Assembly: GCA_963969595.1 (NCBI GenBank)
Contig: OZ018414.1
Location: 21,931,660-21,995,659, forward strand
DNA: 64,000 nucleotides
Direction of reading: 5' to 3'
From: Neckera pumila
Lineage: Eukaryota > Streptophyta > Bryopsida > Hypnales > Neckeraceae
The translations under genes and the position numbers were made by a program. The notes below the pieces were generated by a model that searched no databases, was not told where the DNA came from, and worked only from the letters and a program-made list of their open reading frames with translations. This document shows positions 22,501 to 34,507 of this stretch, one piece after another (positions within the stretch are counted from its first letter, which is position 1; each line of letters starts with the position of its first letter).

Positions 22501-25400
22501 GTCAAATGGGACAAAATAAGTTTAACAGACTTCAGCACTTGAGAGAAAGGTCATCAAAATATAATTTACTCACAGGTCTAAGATCTTCGTTACGTTTGGA
22601 GATATCATTGCTGGAAGGCCACCACTCAAGCTATTGTGAGACAAGTCCCTGCAGAATTGTAGCATCGTATGACAAAAACTTAAGAGATATGCTTGTGTTG
22701 CAATATGTCCGGAAGCAAACTATTCCTAACAACTGCGCAAATTTCAGAAAAATAAGCCATGAAAGCCTAAGTACGATTCTTACGCTGTAACTAAATTTTG
22801 AAGATACTTCAGAAAATTGGAAGGTACTGGTCCAGTAAACAGGTTGCTGGAGAGATTCATAGTCTGAATAGTTCGATACGAGATACTGTTATTATGTGGA
22901 AGCTCTCCTGTCAGTCGATTGTCACTCAAGTCGCTGCAGCAAAAGTAAGATGACCACAATTATTTCCGGAACCAAAAAAATAAACTTTACTTTGGAAGCT
23001 TATAGCCAACAATAGTAACTTCAGAAAAACAAGTTTCTGTTGTTCAAAAGTATAAGACATGATTCTTCCCTAAAAGCTTCCTAAATGATTCCTTCATGGC
23101 CATGTAGGAACTTAGGGATAAAACAGTGTTGTAAGATTAATTTTTATTATAATATGATAAGCTACAGTCAGCAGTGTTAGTCGGGCACAAACAATACTGT
23201 AACACATATAGAGTACTAACATTTAAGACTTATGAAAATTGATCTTGATAATATGTAACATTTACAAAAAATAACATTTATAAGCTTTCAAAAGTAAATA
23301 TGTAACATATATAAAAATAAAGGATGAAAGTATAACAAAAATGTCATCTTTCCTTTAAGCTAGTTGAAAGAAAGAAGCTATAGTAGTTTGATGAGATTCT
23401 TCTACACACCAAGATTATACTTGCTTTTGAAGTTCTTGATGAATCATATGACATCATTAGGTTTTTGCTCCAAAATTTCTTCAAAGTCTCAAGTGCACTA
23501 CTGTATCAGCATCTTTGAATCCCACAACTTAGTTTTTCCAACTTCATCTTAACTTTTTCAACTTCATCACTTAACAAAGTCAAATCAATGAAGTAGGGAG
23601 CTAAACAATTCATAAACACTTAACACTTGGTAATATATATAGTATATATTATGTAACACAAATGAGATTTTAACACTTATGGAGGAATGTCAGAAAAGAA
23701 AAGAGACCCGGACCCCAAATATCAAAAAACCTGGTCCTCAAATTGTGCAGAGCCTGAAACAAGTGCCACAAAATTGTCCGTACTTACATTGATTGCAGAA
23801 ACCCGAACGCAGAGTAGAAGAATTTCGGAAGAGGTCCCGAGAAATTATTACCGTGCAAATCTCTGCCGAAGATGACATTTCCAACAAATCGATTGGGAAT
23901 TAGAAGTAAAACATGATGCAATTACAAAACCGCAATCAGCTGAACTTTAAGCACAACTTCTTATCCCAAAACCGTAAATCCCAAGAGCAGTTATGCTTAC
24001 AAGTCAAATAAGCTCAGTAACTGGCCGAGCTGTTCAGGAAGTTGACCGACAAGTCCAGGGTTATTCGTTAGGGTTCTGCACGACACAACAACAGTAAAAG
24101 TTCATTTAAACAGAGGACTTCAGTGAAATTGGCGCAGTTTCAGACCCCCAAATGAAACCTCAGAACTACACCAGCCCTAGTTTCAGAGCTCTGGATCTTG
24201 AACGTCACAAATTTGGAGCTCGGAAACAAGCAAATTTTGCAATTACGGCCATAAATTCAGAAAACCAGTCATGCCCACTCTGAAATTGACCTAAAGCACA
24301 CCTCACTCTCATCCCAGACGAAAGGTTGTCTCTCTAAACTCACAAAGTGACGAGATTGGTGAGATTTCCAATAGCCGGCGGAAGAGAGCCAACAATCGAA
24401 GAATTTCTCAACGTCCTGTAATCCAAAACACTCATCAGAACAAGAACAAGAAACCACCAATGAGCGAACAGAGCTCGAGTGAACCCTAAACCCAACTCGA
24501 GTCTAAAACCTAAGCGTTCGGTTAGGTAAGGAACTGGTGCCTCTGGATGTATGCACTTGCGACATTCAGTGGTAGCCCGAGGTATGGAAGCTTGTACCCA
24601 TAATGCCCCTGTGCCCTAACTGCTTACGCAACATACAGAAACCTCGCAAGAAGTGTAGTTCATGAAACACAAACTCTTACACAACTTCACTAGCTAGAAG
24701 GGATGGGACTCACGGAAGCAAGCCCACAATCTACTACAGCAAACCACTCAGTAATGCAGAGTTCTTTTTAGACAGGAATCTTACAAGCCCATGATTTCGA
24801 AGGCCCACGCATCGGACCCATATATCGAAATCTTCTTGGCATTACAGAATACCCCTTTCCAAGGACTGGTTTGCGCGCACGGCGGATTCGTGGACACCAT
24901 ATCATTCCACCCGGCCAGGTTCTGCAGGTGATCCGGCGTGCTCTCACCCCATGCACCCCAAAGTTGCCCCAACGCATACACTGCAAATTCGAGGCAAAAT
25001 TTTTCACTCAACAATCACAAGTAAACTTCCCTGACAACAGACAAGAAATCTGAAATGTTCAGCCTAACCCACACCCCATCAAACAACCCAACCCTACTGA
25101 AATCGGTCATCCTGTGGCTCTGGGAAAACAGTATCGTTTGGCTTTTGTGTCGTTTTGCTACACAAGTTGAAATTGCTTTTGACGACATAAGAATAACGTC
25201 TCCTGTGTTAAGCCTCGCTAATGCTCTTGTGGCTCCTGATAAAACTAAGAACTTGCACGAGGGAGGGTTGGAGAATTACAATCGGATTTGACATAACTAT
25301 TGCTGGAACTGTTCTCTTCAGCCTCCACCAAGCTTTGGCAGAGAATCTGAACGGCAAGCAGACCCCAGATCACAACTACACAGCTAATTCTGCGGCCCAT
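16431..25400 (-). CDS. LRR receptor-like serine/threonine kinase (LRR-VIII-like)
   Basis: Exons: 25400-25253, 24980-24785, 24415-24344, 24075-24001, 23862-23788, 22933-22784, 22648-22574, 22202-22134, 21599-21456, 21165-21091, 20838-20764, 20526-20368, 20190-20099, 19702-19559, 19331-19213, 18719-18509, 17956-17719, 17575-17425 and 16850-16431. They total 2688 nt (895 aa). A hydrophobic signal peptide ([20 protein letters not shown]) precedes an N-cap ([24 protein letters not shown]) and about ten leucine-rich repeats, mostly one per 69-75-nt phase-2 exon. A short Cys cluster ([14 protein letters not shown]) and one membrane helix (about 477-497) follow. The kinase has the loop [11 protein letters not shown] (about 546-556), Lys568, Glu584, HRDIKASN (Asp665) and DFG (Asp683), so it should be active and RD-type. 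The ectodomain recalls HPCA1-type receptors; the kinase recalls the At1g53430 group. The first donor (25252) is the least certain join. Confidence 0.85.
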
Positions 25401-26718
25401 ATTGCTCCAGTTTTCTTCCTCACAGCCGATCACCCCCAACTTCTCGCCCTGCTTTCATGCGGTGCACAAGAGAAAGGCACCAACAGAGTCTAGAATCTGA
25501 AGCCGTTTCTGATCGCTCGGCCATGACAATTGTCAGACGCGTACTCAGAACCTCCCTGCCGGCCACGTACTTAGTTAAACCCTCTCTATGGTAAGCTCTT
25601 CAATCAATCGAAACACTAAGTTATACAACCGTCCACAACAACCTGAAATTAAGATAATGTTTTGCACTGTGTGCCTATTACAGTAATTAAAATCATCAAC
25701 CCGCAGCTAGCTAGTCCTCTGTGAACACGCGCTCTCCAGCAGCTGTCTGAATTTGATTTCCCCAGAAACTCAACAATAGTACGCCAAATGAGTTGCTTTT
25801 CCAACTGATACAAGCTCGAAAGACATACTGATATATGAAGCCCGAATATTAGATGAAGCTAATAAGCTAGTAGCAAACCGTCAAGTCTCTCGCCTAGCTT
25901 CAAGCGGCACACACACACCAACAAATATAAAACTGTAAATTGCAGGCCCTCGCAATTCAAAGTCGGTTTCAACGCCATATCCCCAAGACTGATATATATG
26001 CAAGATTCTTGACTGACTGTCAAAACGTAGTTCCTGACTATACTGTCCGTGACCGGAATTTCGGTTGTCGAGTAGGTGAATTGAAGCTCGACGACGACAT
26101 GTCTCTAGAGACCTGAATCCCGGCCCGGCCGGCATTCGAAACCGCCAGTCGGTATTTGGAAGTCTGCAAACTGTCACGTGATGCAAAACCTTTCCTGAAA
26201 TTATTAGAATATTGGATGGAACCGAACTTATTAGCTTTACATTTGCTGGAACGGGGGAACAAGTTATAGTAATTTAAGAATCTGGACTGACTTTGTCGAG
26301 GAGGACTGGGAATTGGACTGGCGGAAATGCAGTGATGTGGCTGCAGTTTTGGCAGTTTCGCCAGTGACAACAGTGTTAAGAAAGGGAATACTGAAAACTT
26401 ATTAAGCTTGACTTACAAATGAAACACTTGTTTAACTTGAAATGTGCGATGCAAGGTCGTCTGCAGCTGTAGGTGGGCCGATTATTATTCAAAGCTGACT
26501 GGCTTCGCTTTTCGATCGAGTCCGGACTTGGACTGGGCAACCCCGGGCTGGGCTACCAATCTAGCAACCAATCTAGCTAGCTATTCTCATAGTCTCGTTA
26601 GGTTGCCCCACGGCCCCCTGCCACACAGCCACACACAACACATGCACATACACACACTATTTTGTCAATATTGCACACTACTTTATGTAATCAACAATTG
26701 AAAGTGATGAATATGGAG
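25401..26718. other. Upstream region of the receptor kinase, no gene assigned
   Basis: This should contain the promoter and 5' UTR of the minus-strand kinase. A 110-codon minus frame at 26038-26370 is Ser/Arg-rich and resembles nothing I know, so it is not called. Around 26590-26700 the sequence is rich in CACA words. No RNA gene or repeat was recognised. Confidence 0.4.
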
Positions 26719-26720
26719 TA

Positions 26721-27553
26721 GGGGAGGCAACCCATTCCTAATGAGCGCCCCATTATGGCTAAGGTAAACCAGCCCATTGTGGTCAGAATTAGGAGTCTAC
26801 CCTCATGTCATTGCTGAAAATTTTCAAATGTTTTTCCACACAAAGACAAGTGTGAGAGAGAGTGAGGTCATTTGAATTTATATTTTTTGGACCAAGTATG
26901 AATTAGTTCTGAATTTCTGAAGTGATCTGTCCAAAAGAGTCAGTAGACTATCCTATAACCAACAAAAAGTGTATCCAATATGCTCTTCTTAATCACCTAA
27001 AGTGGTCACAATAATTTCTAATGTAGAAGGCCATAAAAAGTCACTTCCTACAATGATTTACACTGAAAAAACAGGTGTTCCTAATGAAGGCACTAATCAC
27101 TCCATTGATGTCAGGTTAGACATTGATTGTGGCCAAAAAAACTGTCATGGGGTCATTAGATGTCCACTATGGGTCATCTGACCACAATGGGCTTGTCTAC
27201 CTTATATAGGCTATTCTCTTTCTGTGAAGGAGGAGATGAGAAAGGATTAATTATGGCATGGTTCCCAAGGCAGTTGTGGCACATTAGGATTGCCTCCAAA
27301 AATGCTCCTTAGAAAAAAAAAAAAAAAAAGCATCCCTCCAGAGGCTTGAAATTTTCTCTAATGCAATATTGTAACCAATCCTTGGTGGATTTTGCAACCA
27401 ACCCTTGGTTGGAAATAGAAAAGTTTATATGACCAGAATGGATCAAACAAAATATTCAACTAAAAAATTCATAATAAATACATTTTGAAAAATTAAAATC
27501 TGCAAAAATATGGAAACATTCCGAACTCTATTTTTGCACACAAGAAAATTTTC
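26721..27553 (+). mobile_element. MITE family M1, disrupted copy (host of a nested element)
   Basis: It begins TA then GGGGAGGCAACCCATTCCTA, the same end as the intact element at 43421-43818 (which is inverted relative to this one). It is interrupted at 26762-27202 by a second element and resumes at 27205 with GGCTATTCTCTTTCTGTGAA. It then tracks the intact copy through GTGGCACATTAGGATTGCCT and CGAACTCTATTTTTGCAC. An insertion with an A-tract sits at about 27312-27370. The distal inverted repeat is lost. Confidence 0.7.
26762..27202. mobile_element. Nested TA-flanked MITE family M2
   Basis: The left end AGGTAAACCAGCCCATTGTG (from 26762) is mirrored by the right end at 27177-27202 (TGACCACAATGGGCTTGTCT then ACCT). 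The inverted repeats are about 26 bp with two mismatches. TA dinucleotides flank both ends (26760-26761 and 27203-27204), as for Tc1/mariner-type insertion. Removing the 441 bp restores alignment of the surrounding element with its intact relative at 43.8 kb. The interior is non-coding. Confidence 0.75.
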
Positions 27554-27983
27554 TCTAGCTAGTGTAATCTTGTCAGACCAATCCTAGACCTATAGCTTTA
27601 GAGAGGGTCTAGTGTAATTACTTTAGAAGAAAACTTTATTTGGAGGTGAATTTGAGCCCTTCTCCTTCCTGCCTTCGTACATATATTTTTACTTCTTTTT
27701 GATGTCATAGAACTTCTCCTTTTGCTCCAAAGATTTTAAAAATAACCTTTTGTCTATTTTAAAAACTGATTTTCTTCCCTTGGATTCAAAGTCCAGACTC
27801 CAAAGCTAAGATGTTTTGTTATATGGCAATATTTTCTACCTAAAAAAGGATAGGATAAGACATTGGAACAAAAAACAATCTTTTAAAGGGTCACTCCAAA
27901 TTGACATGCCAAGCTAGAAAAGTACCCCCGGTGAGCAATCAAAGTGTACATTTTTTTTTTTTTAATAGTTTTTAAAATTAAAT
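27554..27983. other. AT-rich spacer with a possible pogo-like MITE remnant
   Basis: At about 27568-27618 the words GTCAGACCAATCCTAGACC and TTTAGAGAGGGTCTAGTGTA resemble the right half of the TA-flanked element at 63080-63264 (GTCAAACCGGTCCCAAC, TTTAGAGAGGTTCTATTGTA). The left half is missing. The rest of the stretch shows no gene. Confidence 0.35.
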
Positions 27984-28107
<124 letters not shown>

Positions 28108-28519
28108 GTTTATTTGTAAATCTAGATTCCAGCACCTCTATCACAACAATTTTAGCTACACGGAAATAAGGAAAAAAATAAATTCTCAGACCCAATAAAC
28201 AAAATTTTAGGGTATTAAAAGGTTCTGTGGAGCAGCCCTCCGGAGGGTTGATTTTTTCTCTAATGAATATTGATAAATATAGGTCAATGTTAGATAAAAT
28301 CTTCTCTTTTTAATTTTTTTTATTAATTTTTTATTCGCAAATTTTGGTTCCTGCACCATAAACCTTGTCATAGCAGAAACTACTACGCGGAAATAGGGCA
28401 AAAAAACATTTTTCAACCCCTAAAAACACAATTTTAAGGTCCTCTAGAGGGCAATGGAGCCCTCCAGAGACCTAAAATTTTCACTAATATTTTTCAAGAG
28501 AAATCGTCAAAATCTATCA

Positions 28520-29270
28520 TTTTTTAGTCTAAAATTGAAAATAAAAACTCTTATTTTGAGCTTCAACCATACAAAAGTGTAGTAGACTATTATGAAAGAG
28601 TGTTGAAAAAATTGCAACCCATTTGACTTTGTAGATTGAAAGATTATAACGCTTGAAGTGAGAAAAAAAGGTATTTTTCATTCTTGTAGAACAAAGTCAA
28701 CAAACTTCAAGCCTTCTTACAGTAAAATTCTTGCTTTTAATGAATTTGAGTTTCTCTACTATTGAGTTCTAAATCTTGGTAGGTACTATTAGACAAAATT
28801 TCAAAAGCAAATTACAAAATTTAGCTTACTCTAAATCACCTTGTATAGAAGCAAAGAGGTTAACTGAATTGGCAATACAATAGTGATTTTTTGAAGATTT
28901 CTTGTGCAATGAAGAAATTTTTTATTTGAAATTCAAATGGCAAAAAAGTTAGAGACAAACATTTGGAATGTGTGGGAAAGATTTTAAGAACTTTGACATC
29001 ACAAATTCAAAGATCATGATAGAACTTGAAGTTAAAAGAAAATGGTTTTTCATACAAGCGCCTGACAATTTGACATAGCTAACAAAATTCAACTCCTTTT
29101 TGAATGTAATTTGAGAATGAAAATTTATTTTTTGGACAAGTCTATGCCATGTTTTATTAGTTACATATTGAGTACATGCCAAATTTCAAGAATGGATGAG
29201 AATTTGAGCAAAAGATTCTTAAAAGATGTCCGCTGAATTGTCTAAACTATCCAATTTTTTTCAAACAACA
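28520..29270 (+). repeat. Old segmental direct repeat, copy A (copy B at about 30950-31600)
   Basis: Both copies keep the same order of words: AACCATA(C/G)AAAAGTGTAGTA, AGACTATTATG, TTAATGAATTTG, AAATCACC, TTTTTTATTTGAAAT, AAAGTTAGAGACAAA or AAAATTAGAGACAAA, CCAAATTTCA and CTATCCAA. Divergence and indels are heavy, so the duplication or insertion of two family members is old. No coding potential or terminal repeats were recognised. Confidence 0.65.
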
Positions 29271-30949
29271 TTATTTTTTATATAGGCAACCGATTGCAAA
29301 AAAAATTATACTCTCACTAAGGGGGTACATGATGACACTTTGTATCAAAATTTCATAAACATCCAACCCAAATTGACTTTATAGGCAACCCAAGATTTCT
29401 TGCATACTTGGTCGTGTACGGATTAATTCCAATCATGAATTCAAAATTTTCAAATTTCATCATAGGGGATAAATAAAAATTTCCTAAGTTTTTCTTTATA
29501 ATAGAAGATGCTAAATCCTCCATTTGAAGTGGATCCTGGGGGGGCAAATTTACCTTGAAAAAAACGCAAGAACTTTTTTTATTTGCCCACAAATTAGAAA
29601 AATTTGCAAATTCTAAATTCATATTTGCAATCACAGACCCCAATTAGCTAGGAGAGGTCTACAACATATCCTAGACACAGCACAAAATAGGGGACTTTTC
29701 TTTTTCTTTTTTACCCCCAAAATCACAAAATTTACTCTGCTGGTCCCACTTTGAATGGAGGATTTACTAGTAGCGCCCTGCACTTCCAATAGGATTTTAA
29801 AACTTTAAAATTCCACAAGACCAGATGTCGGTGGTCAAAGTGGGGAATTGGCCAATGAGGTGAATTCTTTGGAATCCGGATTCCAAGCCCAGCCACCGCC
29901 TTGAACCCTTGACTCAATCAACTCCACCCAACTGGCGAAATTCGACCTACGTGGCAGATTTGAATGCCAACTGGATTAATTAACGATATTTTTTCAGAAC
30001 ATTCTATTGGGGTCAGATAGTCCTGATTAATTTATATGTTTTCGGTTTATTCCTGAATGAACATTATTCCATTGTATGTTTGTATTATAAAGTTTACATT
30101 TTATTTTATGGGAAGTGAAGTTCTTCCTGTGGGTGGTGTGAACTTGGGATTGTTGTTGCCGAGGCATGGGGACTGTGAACCAATTGGTTTTGGCGGTTTA
30201 TTGTAAAATCCGACTTGGCAAAAAAGTCAGGACAAGGTATAGGAATTTTCAAGGTTTTTTGGTCGGAGAATCCCCAATTGCCCATCCCTTCCAAGGGTGC
30301 CTTTTTTAATTGGTTCCCTTCTTAGGAAAGAGTCTATGATATCCATTCTAGTATTAACTATTAATAGTTTTTCGGCAATTTGCATCCTGTGTAAGTTTTT
30401 TCTATTGGCTTTGTCCTTTCGAAAGAGACTATGACATCAAAATTTGGTATTAATTGTGGTTTTAGATCCAAGTTTCAAAATCCTATCTACAACCCCATTC
30501 ACACCACACGATGCAATCAGGGATTGGTCAGAGGGAGAAGTTATAACCCCTTCTTATCTAACTGGTCCAATAGGGAGGTCTTTTTTTTTTATTTTGTTTG
30601 TTTTGCATGGATGTCATGAATTCAATGTTTTCTTTGTTTAATTTTCCCACTACCGGTATCCACTATCAATAAACTAATATTGTTGTTTATCTAGGGCATA
30701 GCCTCACTATCACTTAATTCTTATTTTAGTATTTCATGTGATACAAATGGATCAATGTAGTTAAAAAAAATAGCATAAATAAAGGGTCTTCACCTTGCAA
30801 TTTATCACCACATGAGTGATCTATAAAATTCCAAAAAAAATATGTTGGTATGGATTGTGGATTCTAGTAGGCATATTGTAGCCATCAATTGATTTGGCCC
30901 AAAGAGACCATGGGTGCTTTTCATGTGAAATTGTCAAAATTTACATTTT

Positions 30950-31600
30950 TAGTGCATTGTGCAAAAATGAAAATAAGTTTCTTTTTTAACTTCAACCATA
31001 GAAAAGTGTAGTATTTAGACTATTATGGAACTATGTGAGACAAATTTCAACCCACTTGACTCTGTGGATTGAATGATTATGACATTTGAAGGCAAACTAA
31101 TTTATCTTTTACTCTTGCAAAATGGGGTTGGGAGACTTTGAGCCCTTTTTAAATAAAAAATTTGTTCTTAATGAATTTGTATCTCTCTACCATAGAATGT
31201 TGTCAAGAATACTCATGTAAACATTTAGAAGAATATATAGAGTTTACCTTCTTCAAAATCACCCTATCATGTGAGGAGGATAAATGAACTAACAATACAC
31301 TAGCCATTTTTTGATGTTTTCTTTTGCAACTAGGAATTTTTTATTTGAAATCCAAACAATAAAAAATTAGAGACAAAATATTTGGAATATGTTTTTCAAA
31401 CTAGCTTGGCAACATTATTGTAGAGTTTGACTCCTTTTAGAATGAGTTTTTATGCTGAATGTCTTTTTTTTACAATTGCATGCATCATATTAGAAATCTA
31501 TAAGCCAAATTTCAGAAGTAAATGAGGAGATGGTAAAAGATGCTAAAACTATCCAAACATCCCAAATTTTTTCAAATAGTATAACTTTTGATCTAGACAT
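30950..31600 (+). repeat. Old segmental direct repeat, copy B
   Basis: This is the partner of the repeat at about 28520-29270, in the same orientation and with collinear conserved words over about 650 bp. Confidence 0.65.
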
Positions 31601-32817
31601 CTTATTGAATTTTCTTAAAACTCCCATAAAGAGGGTCAATGTTTGAACTTGGAGTGCATGTCAACATTGACACAAGGATCACCTACAACCTCACTGTTTG
31701 CCAATGGCAACTAAGGTAGATGGAAAGCATTTAAATTATAGTTGGAACTTCACACGACAAACAAAGGTTACAGTACGCAAGTTGATCGAGTTTAAGTTTG
31801 GAGTTGCAGACTTTGGTAGTAATCCTTGTCTTGAGCTCTAGATATGCAGTGGTACTTGAGGATGCATGAAAACTCTTAAACAATATAATGCTAACTACAC
31901 AATGACCTACAACCACTCTCCTCAACAATCTTTTGCTACAAAATCGTAGACTTTAATGTAGATATACAAACCCTTATACTGCCACATGTTGTAATAGCCT
32001 ATACACAAAGACTGCACTTAATGTCTGCAATTGAAAATGATGTTGGAGTTTGGTGCAATACAAAACCTATATTGATTTGTCTAAAGCATCCCTGCAGCAA
32101 CCAACAAATAGGTGTAGTAGATAGCAATGTGTATCGACTAAAGAAGCCATCGTTGCAACGTTGACAAATAGATAGCTAGAGCAATTATACAAAGAAGAAA
32201 ACTGCAAAAAAATTGCAAGAAAATTGCAAAGAAGCACCACTATAACCTTAAGCCACAGAAATCTTAACGCCATAATAAAACATTGGTTCAAAATATAGAT
32301 GCTAGCACAAAATACAAGGTCATACAACATCATGCATGGGACATGACATGCATGCAACATGGGGGGCCATGTGATGGCCGGATTTATGGATGATGGACTC
32401 CCGGGGAGATTCCTCGGCTTGTAATTTAAGGTATACGCTTGAATTAAGAGGGTATTTGATGTGGGGCTATTTATTTTAATTATTGCATTTAAGATGACTA
32501 TATTTTTATACAAAAAGCTATGAGGGGCATATTTTCAATACCCTATATTTTTTATAGATTCATTCATTGGATTTCTTAAGTGGGGCTATTTTATATAAGA
32601 TTGAAGTGCAATTTTTTCCTTCTCCTATCCTTTACTTCACAAATTTTCACTTCCTTCTACTATATATGTGTAAAGGGTATATACCATGAAACCAACAACA
32701 ATCAATTGAATTCAAGTGCCATTGACCAAGTGGCACTTTTTAATCCATAAAGACCAATTGTCCATAGAACAAATCGAATTGAAAATCCGAGTAGGTCCCA
32801 TAACATTTAGTAGCTCC

Positions 32818-32915
32818 ACAGTGATGGTGTGGTATATTCCACACTCAAACAATGTTTCATCAGTAGCTACTGATGAATTAGATAGGTGGAAGATGTAGAA
32901 GCACACCATCACTGT
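32818..32915. repeat. 98-bp nested hairpin with a perfect 22-bp palindrome
   Basis: Outer arms ACAGTGATGGTGTG (32818-32831) and CACACCATCACTGT (32902-32915) are exact reverse complements. Inside them TTCCAC pairs with GTGGAA. At the centre, 32856-32877 is a perfect palindrome with the core CAGTAGCTACTG. The unit could be a foldback element or a hairpin transcript precursor; no product is known. Confidence 0.75.
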
Positions 32916-33060
32916 AGAACCAAGGCAACATCAACGCATGCTACTGAATGTTATGCCCTGTGAAGTCAACTTGGTTAGATGTTCACAAAATTTCAACACA
33001 AGAAGTAAACATGCACCCTTTTAGAGCGAATAAATTTTTTTTCTGCCCTAAACGTTTTTT

Positions 33061-33255
33061 GCAGCTCGGGCAATTTGGGCAATGACTCGTTGTACCTCAT
33101 TGTGCCCTGGCTAGCTTTTGCAATGAAATTCCGTTTCATTTGTTTCAAAAAAAAAAACTCACTAAAACTCCCCCACCAGCCAGGTTCTCCTGTGGCTGGT
33201 GACCCTGTTTTTCACTTTGCAATGAAATTTAGTTTCACTTGTGTCAAAAAAAACA
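33061..33255 (+). mobile_element. Two adjacent retroelement-like 3' tails
   Basis: Two neighbouring segments end alike: GCAATGAAATTCCGTTTCAT..TTTCAAAAAAAAAAA (to about 33157) and GCAATGAAATTTAGTTTCAC..GTCAAAAAAAAC (to about 33255). Each has a small GAAAtt..gTTTC stem and then an A-tract, which is typical of LINE or SINE 3' ends. No reverse transcriptase frame is nearby, so these would be truncated insertions. Confidence 0.45.
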
Positions 33256-34429
33256 AATAACAAATAACAATTTAAAACTAGAAACATGATGAGGTGAGGT
33301 TCAGGCGAAGATTCGCCAATTGAAAGAATTGTCTACAGTCTCTGTAACTTAGTGTGAGCTCGCAGGTGCACAGCAACTGCGCATTCACTCCATCTTCAGT
33401 GTACAATTGTTGTCTGAGTAATAAGTTAAGCTTAGTGTTTCCATGAAATGCTGGCTCCATGCCAGATGTGGGACTGATGAGAACACATGGAGAACGACCA
33501 AATGAAAAGCGGCGTCGGTCAATTGCGCACATTCGGGCTCAGTCTGTTTCCCTCAGTCAAGGCTCCATTGGCATTGGTAGTTTGACTCAATCTGCCGAGG
33601 CACATTGCGGCGAGACTCCTATTGCATTTGATGAGTTTTATGGTTTTGTTTATAACTCTGGAACTCCAAGCCGGTTCCCATGGGAACATAGTGTTGTATG
33701 CCATGTGAATCATTTGCTTAAAAAAACATGCAAGAGCACTCATTGGGGTTCAAACTTCTATGCAAGATATACTCTTTTTAACTACACAAAATTTCTAGGA
33801 TGAGCATCTGCACTTCTGTTTATATAGAAGGATTTTGTGTCATCCATAGGATACTTTTAGGTGGTTGCAATGGAACAGGGTTAATCTTGAAACGCTAGGT
33901 TGGTCATCGTGGAAATCAGAGTGTTTTTTGGTACATTGTGAATCATTTGCTATAATCTACTTGCAAGACCACTTGCAAGGCCTCCCCATTTCACACAAAA
34001 TTCCAAGGATGAACATCTGCACTTTGGTCTTACACAAAAGGATTTTGAAATCTTGACATTTTTAGGCCACCGCATTCTTATTGGGTTGTCCCAGAATGTT
34101 ACATAGACTCAAAAGTCGTTGGTCAATGGATGACTTTCAAGATTATTGTAGAAATGAAGAATGCACCTATTGATTCAAAAATTGGATCATTATTGGCAAA
34201 GTACTATAGTGATAGGTCTTGTCCTTTCAAGGTTAAACATTGAGTGCTTGAATCCATTGTTGGAATTGCAGACATTTTTCCTTATATATTTGAACAAATA
34301 TATAATCCGTATTGTTTATCCCATTTTTATCAAATTGGTCATCCAAAAAAAAAAAGTCTTTTATTGGTTTCAATATTACTTTAAATGAAAAGTTATTTGG
34401 ACAAAACATTGTCCAGGAGTACTTTGTTC
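33256..34429. other. AT-rich spacer, nothing recognised
   Basis: A 114-codon plus frame at 33459-33803 has no recognised family pattern, no convincing splice partner and no protein-like composition. No RNA gene or element ends were seen. Confidence 0.4.
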
Positions 34430-34507
34430 ATTATTAAGAATAAACACTTAGGGTCAAAAAAAGTGTTTATTCTTAATAATGACCCCTAAGTGTTTATTCT
34501 TAATAAT
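34430..34507. repeat. Three-arm repeat able to form alternative hairpins
   Basis: The left arm (34430-34455, ATTATTAAGAATAAACACTT then AGGGTC) is the reverse complement of the right arm (34481-34507). An intervening copy of the right-arm core (34461-34480, AAGTGTTTATTCTTAATAAT) matches too. The left arm can therefore pair with either the middle or the right copy. Confidence 0.85.

Larger units (their letters stand above)
28108..32817. other. Gene-free AT-rich region with an old direct repeat
   Basis: No frame has family resemblance. Segments at about 28520-29270 and about 30950-31600 are diverged direct copies of each other. Motifs like GCCCTCCAGAG..AAATTTTC..TAATG recur at 27332, 28236 and 28459. 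They resemble the ends of the MITEs near 45.2-45.8 kb. Confidence 0.5.

Noticed and set aside
24540..24620. Possible extra receptor-kinase exon (minus) with leucines
   Set aside because: The flanking exons 24980-24785 and 24415-24344 join directly in phase and complete a repeat; including it breaks the frame.
26038..26370. 110-codon minus frame upstream of the receptor kinase
   Set aside because: Ser/Arg-rich, no known family and no splice link to the kinase, whose signal peptide starts at 25400.
33459..33803. 114-codon plus frame
   Set aside because: No recognised family, no supporting splice sites and located next to retroelement tails.
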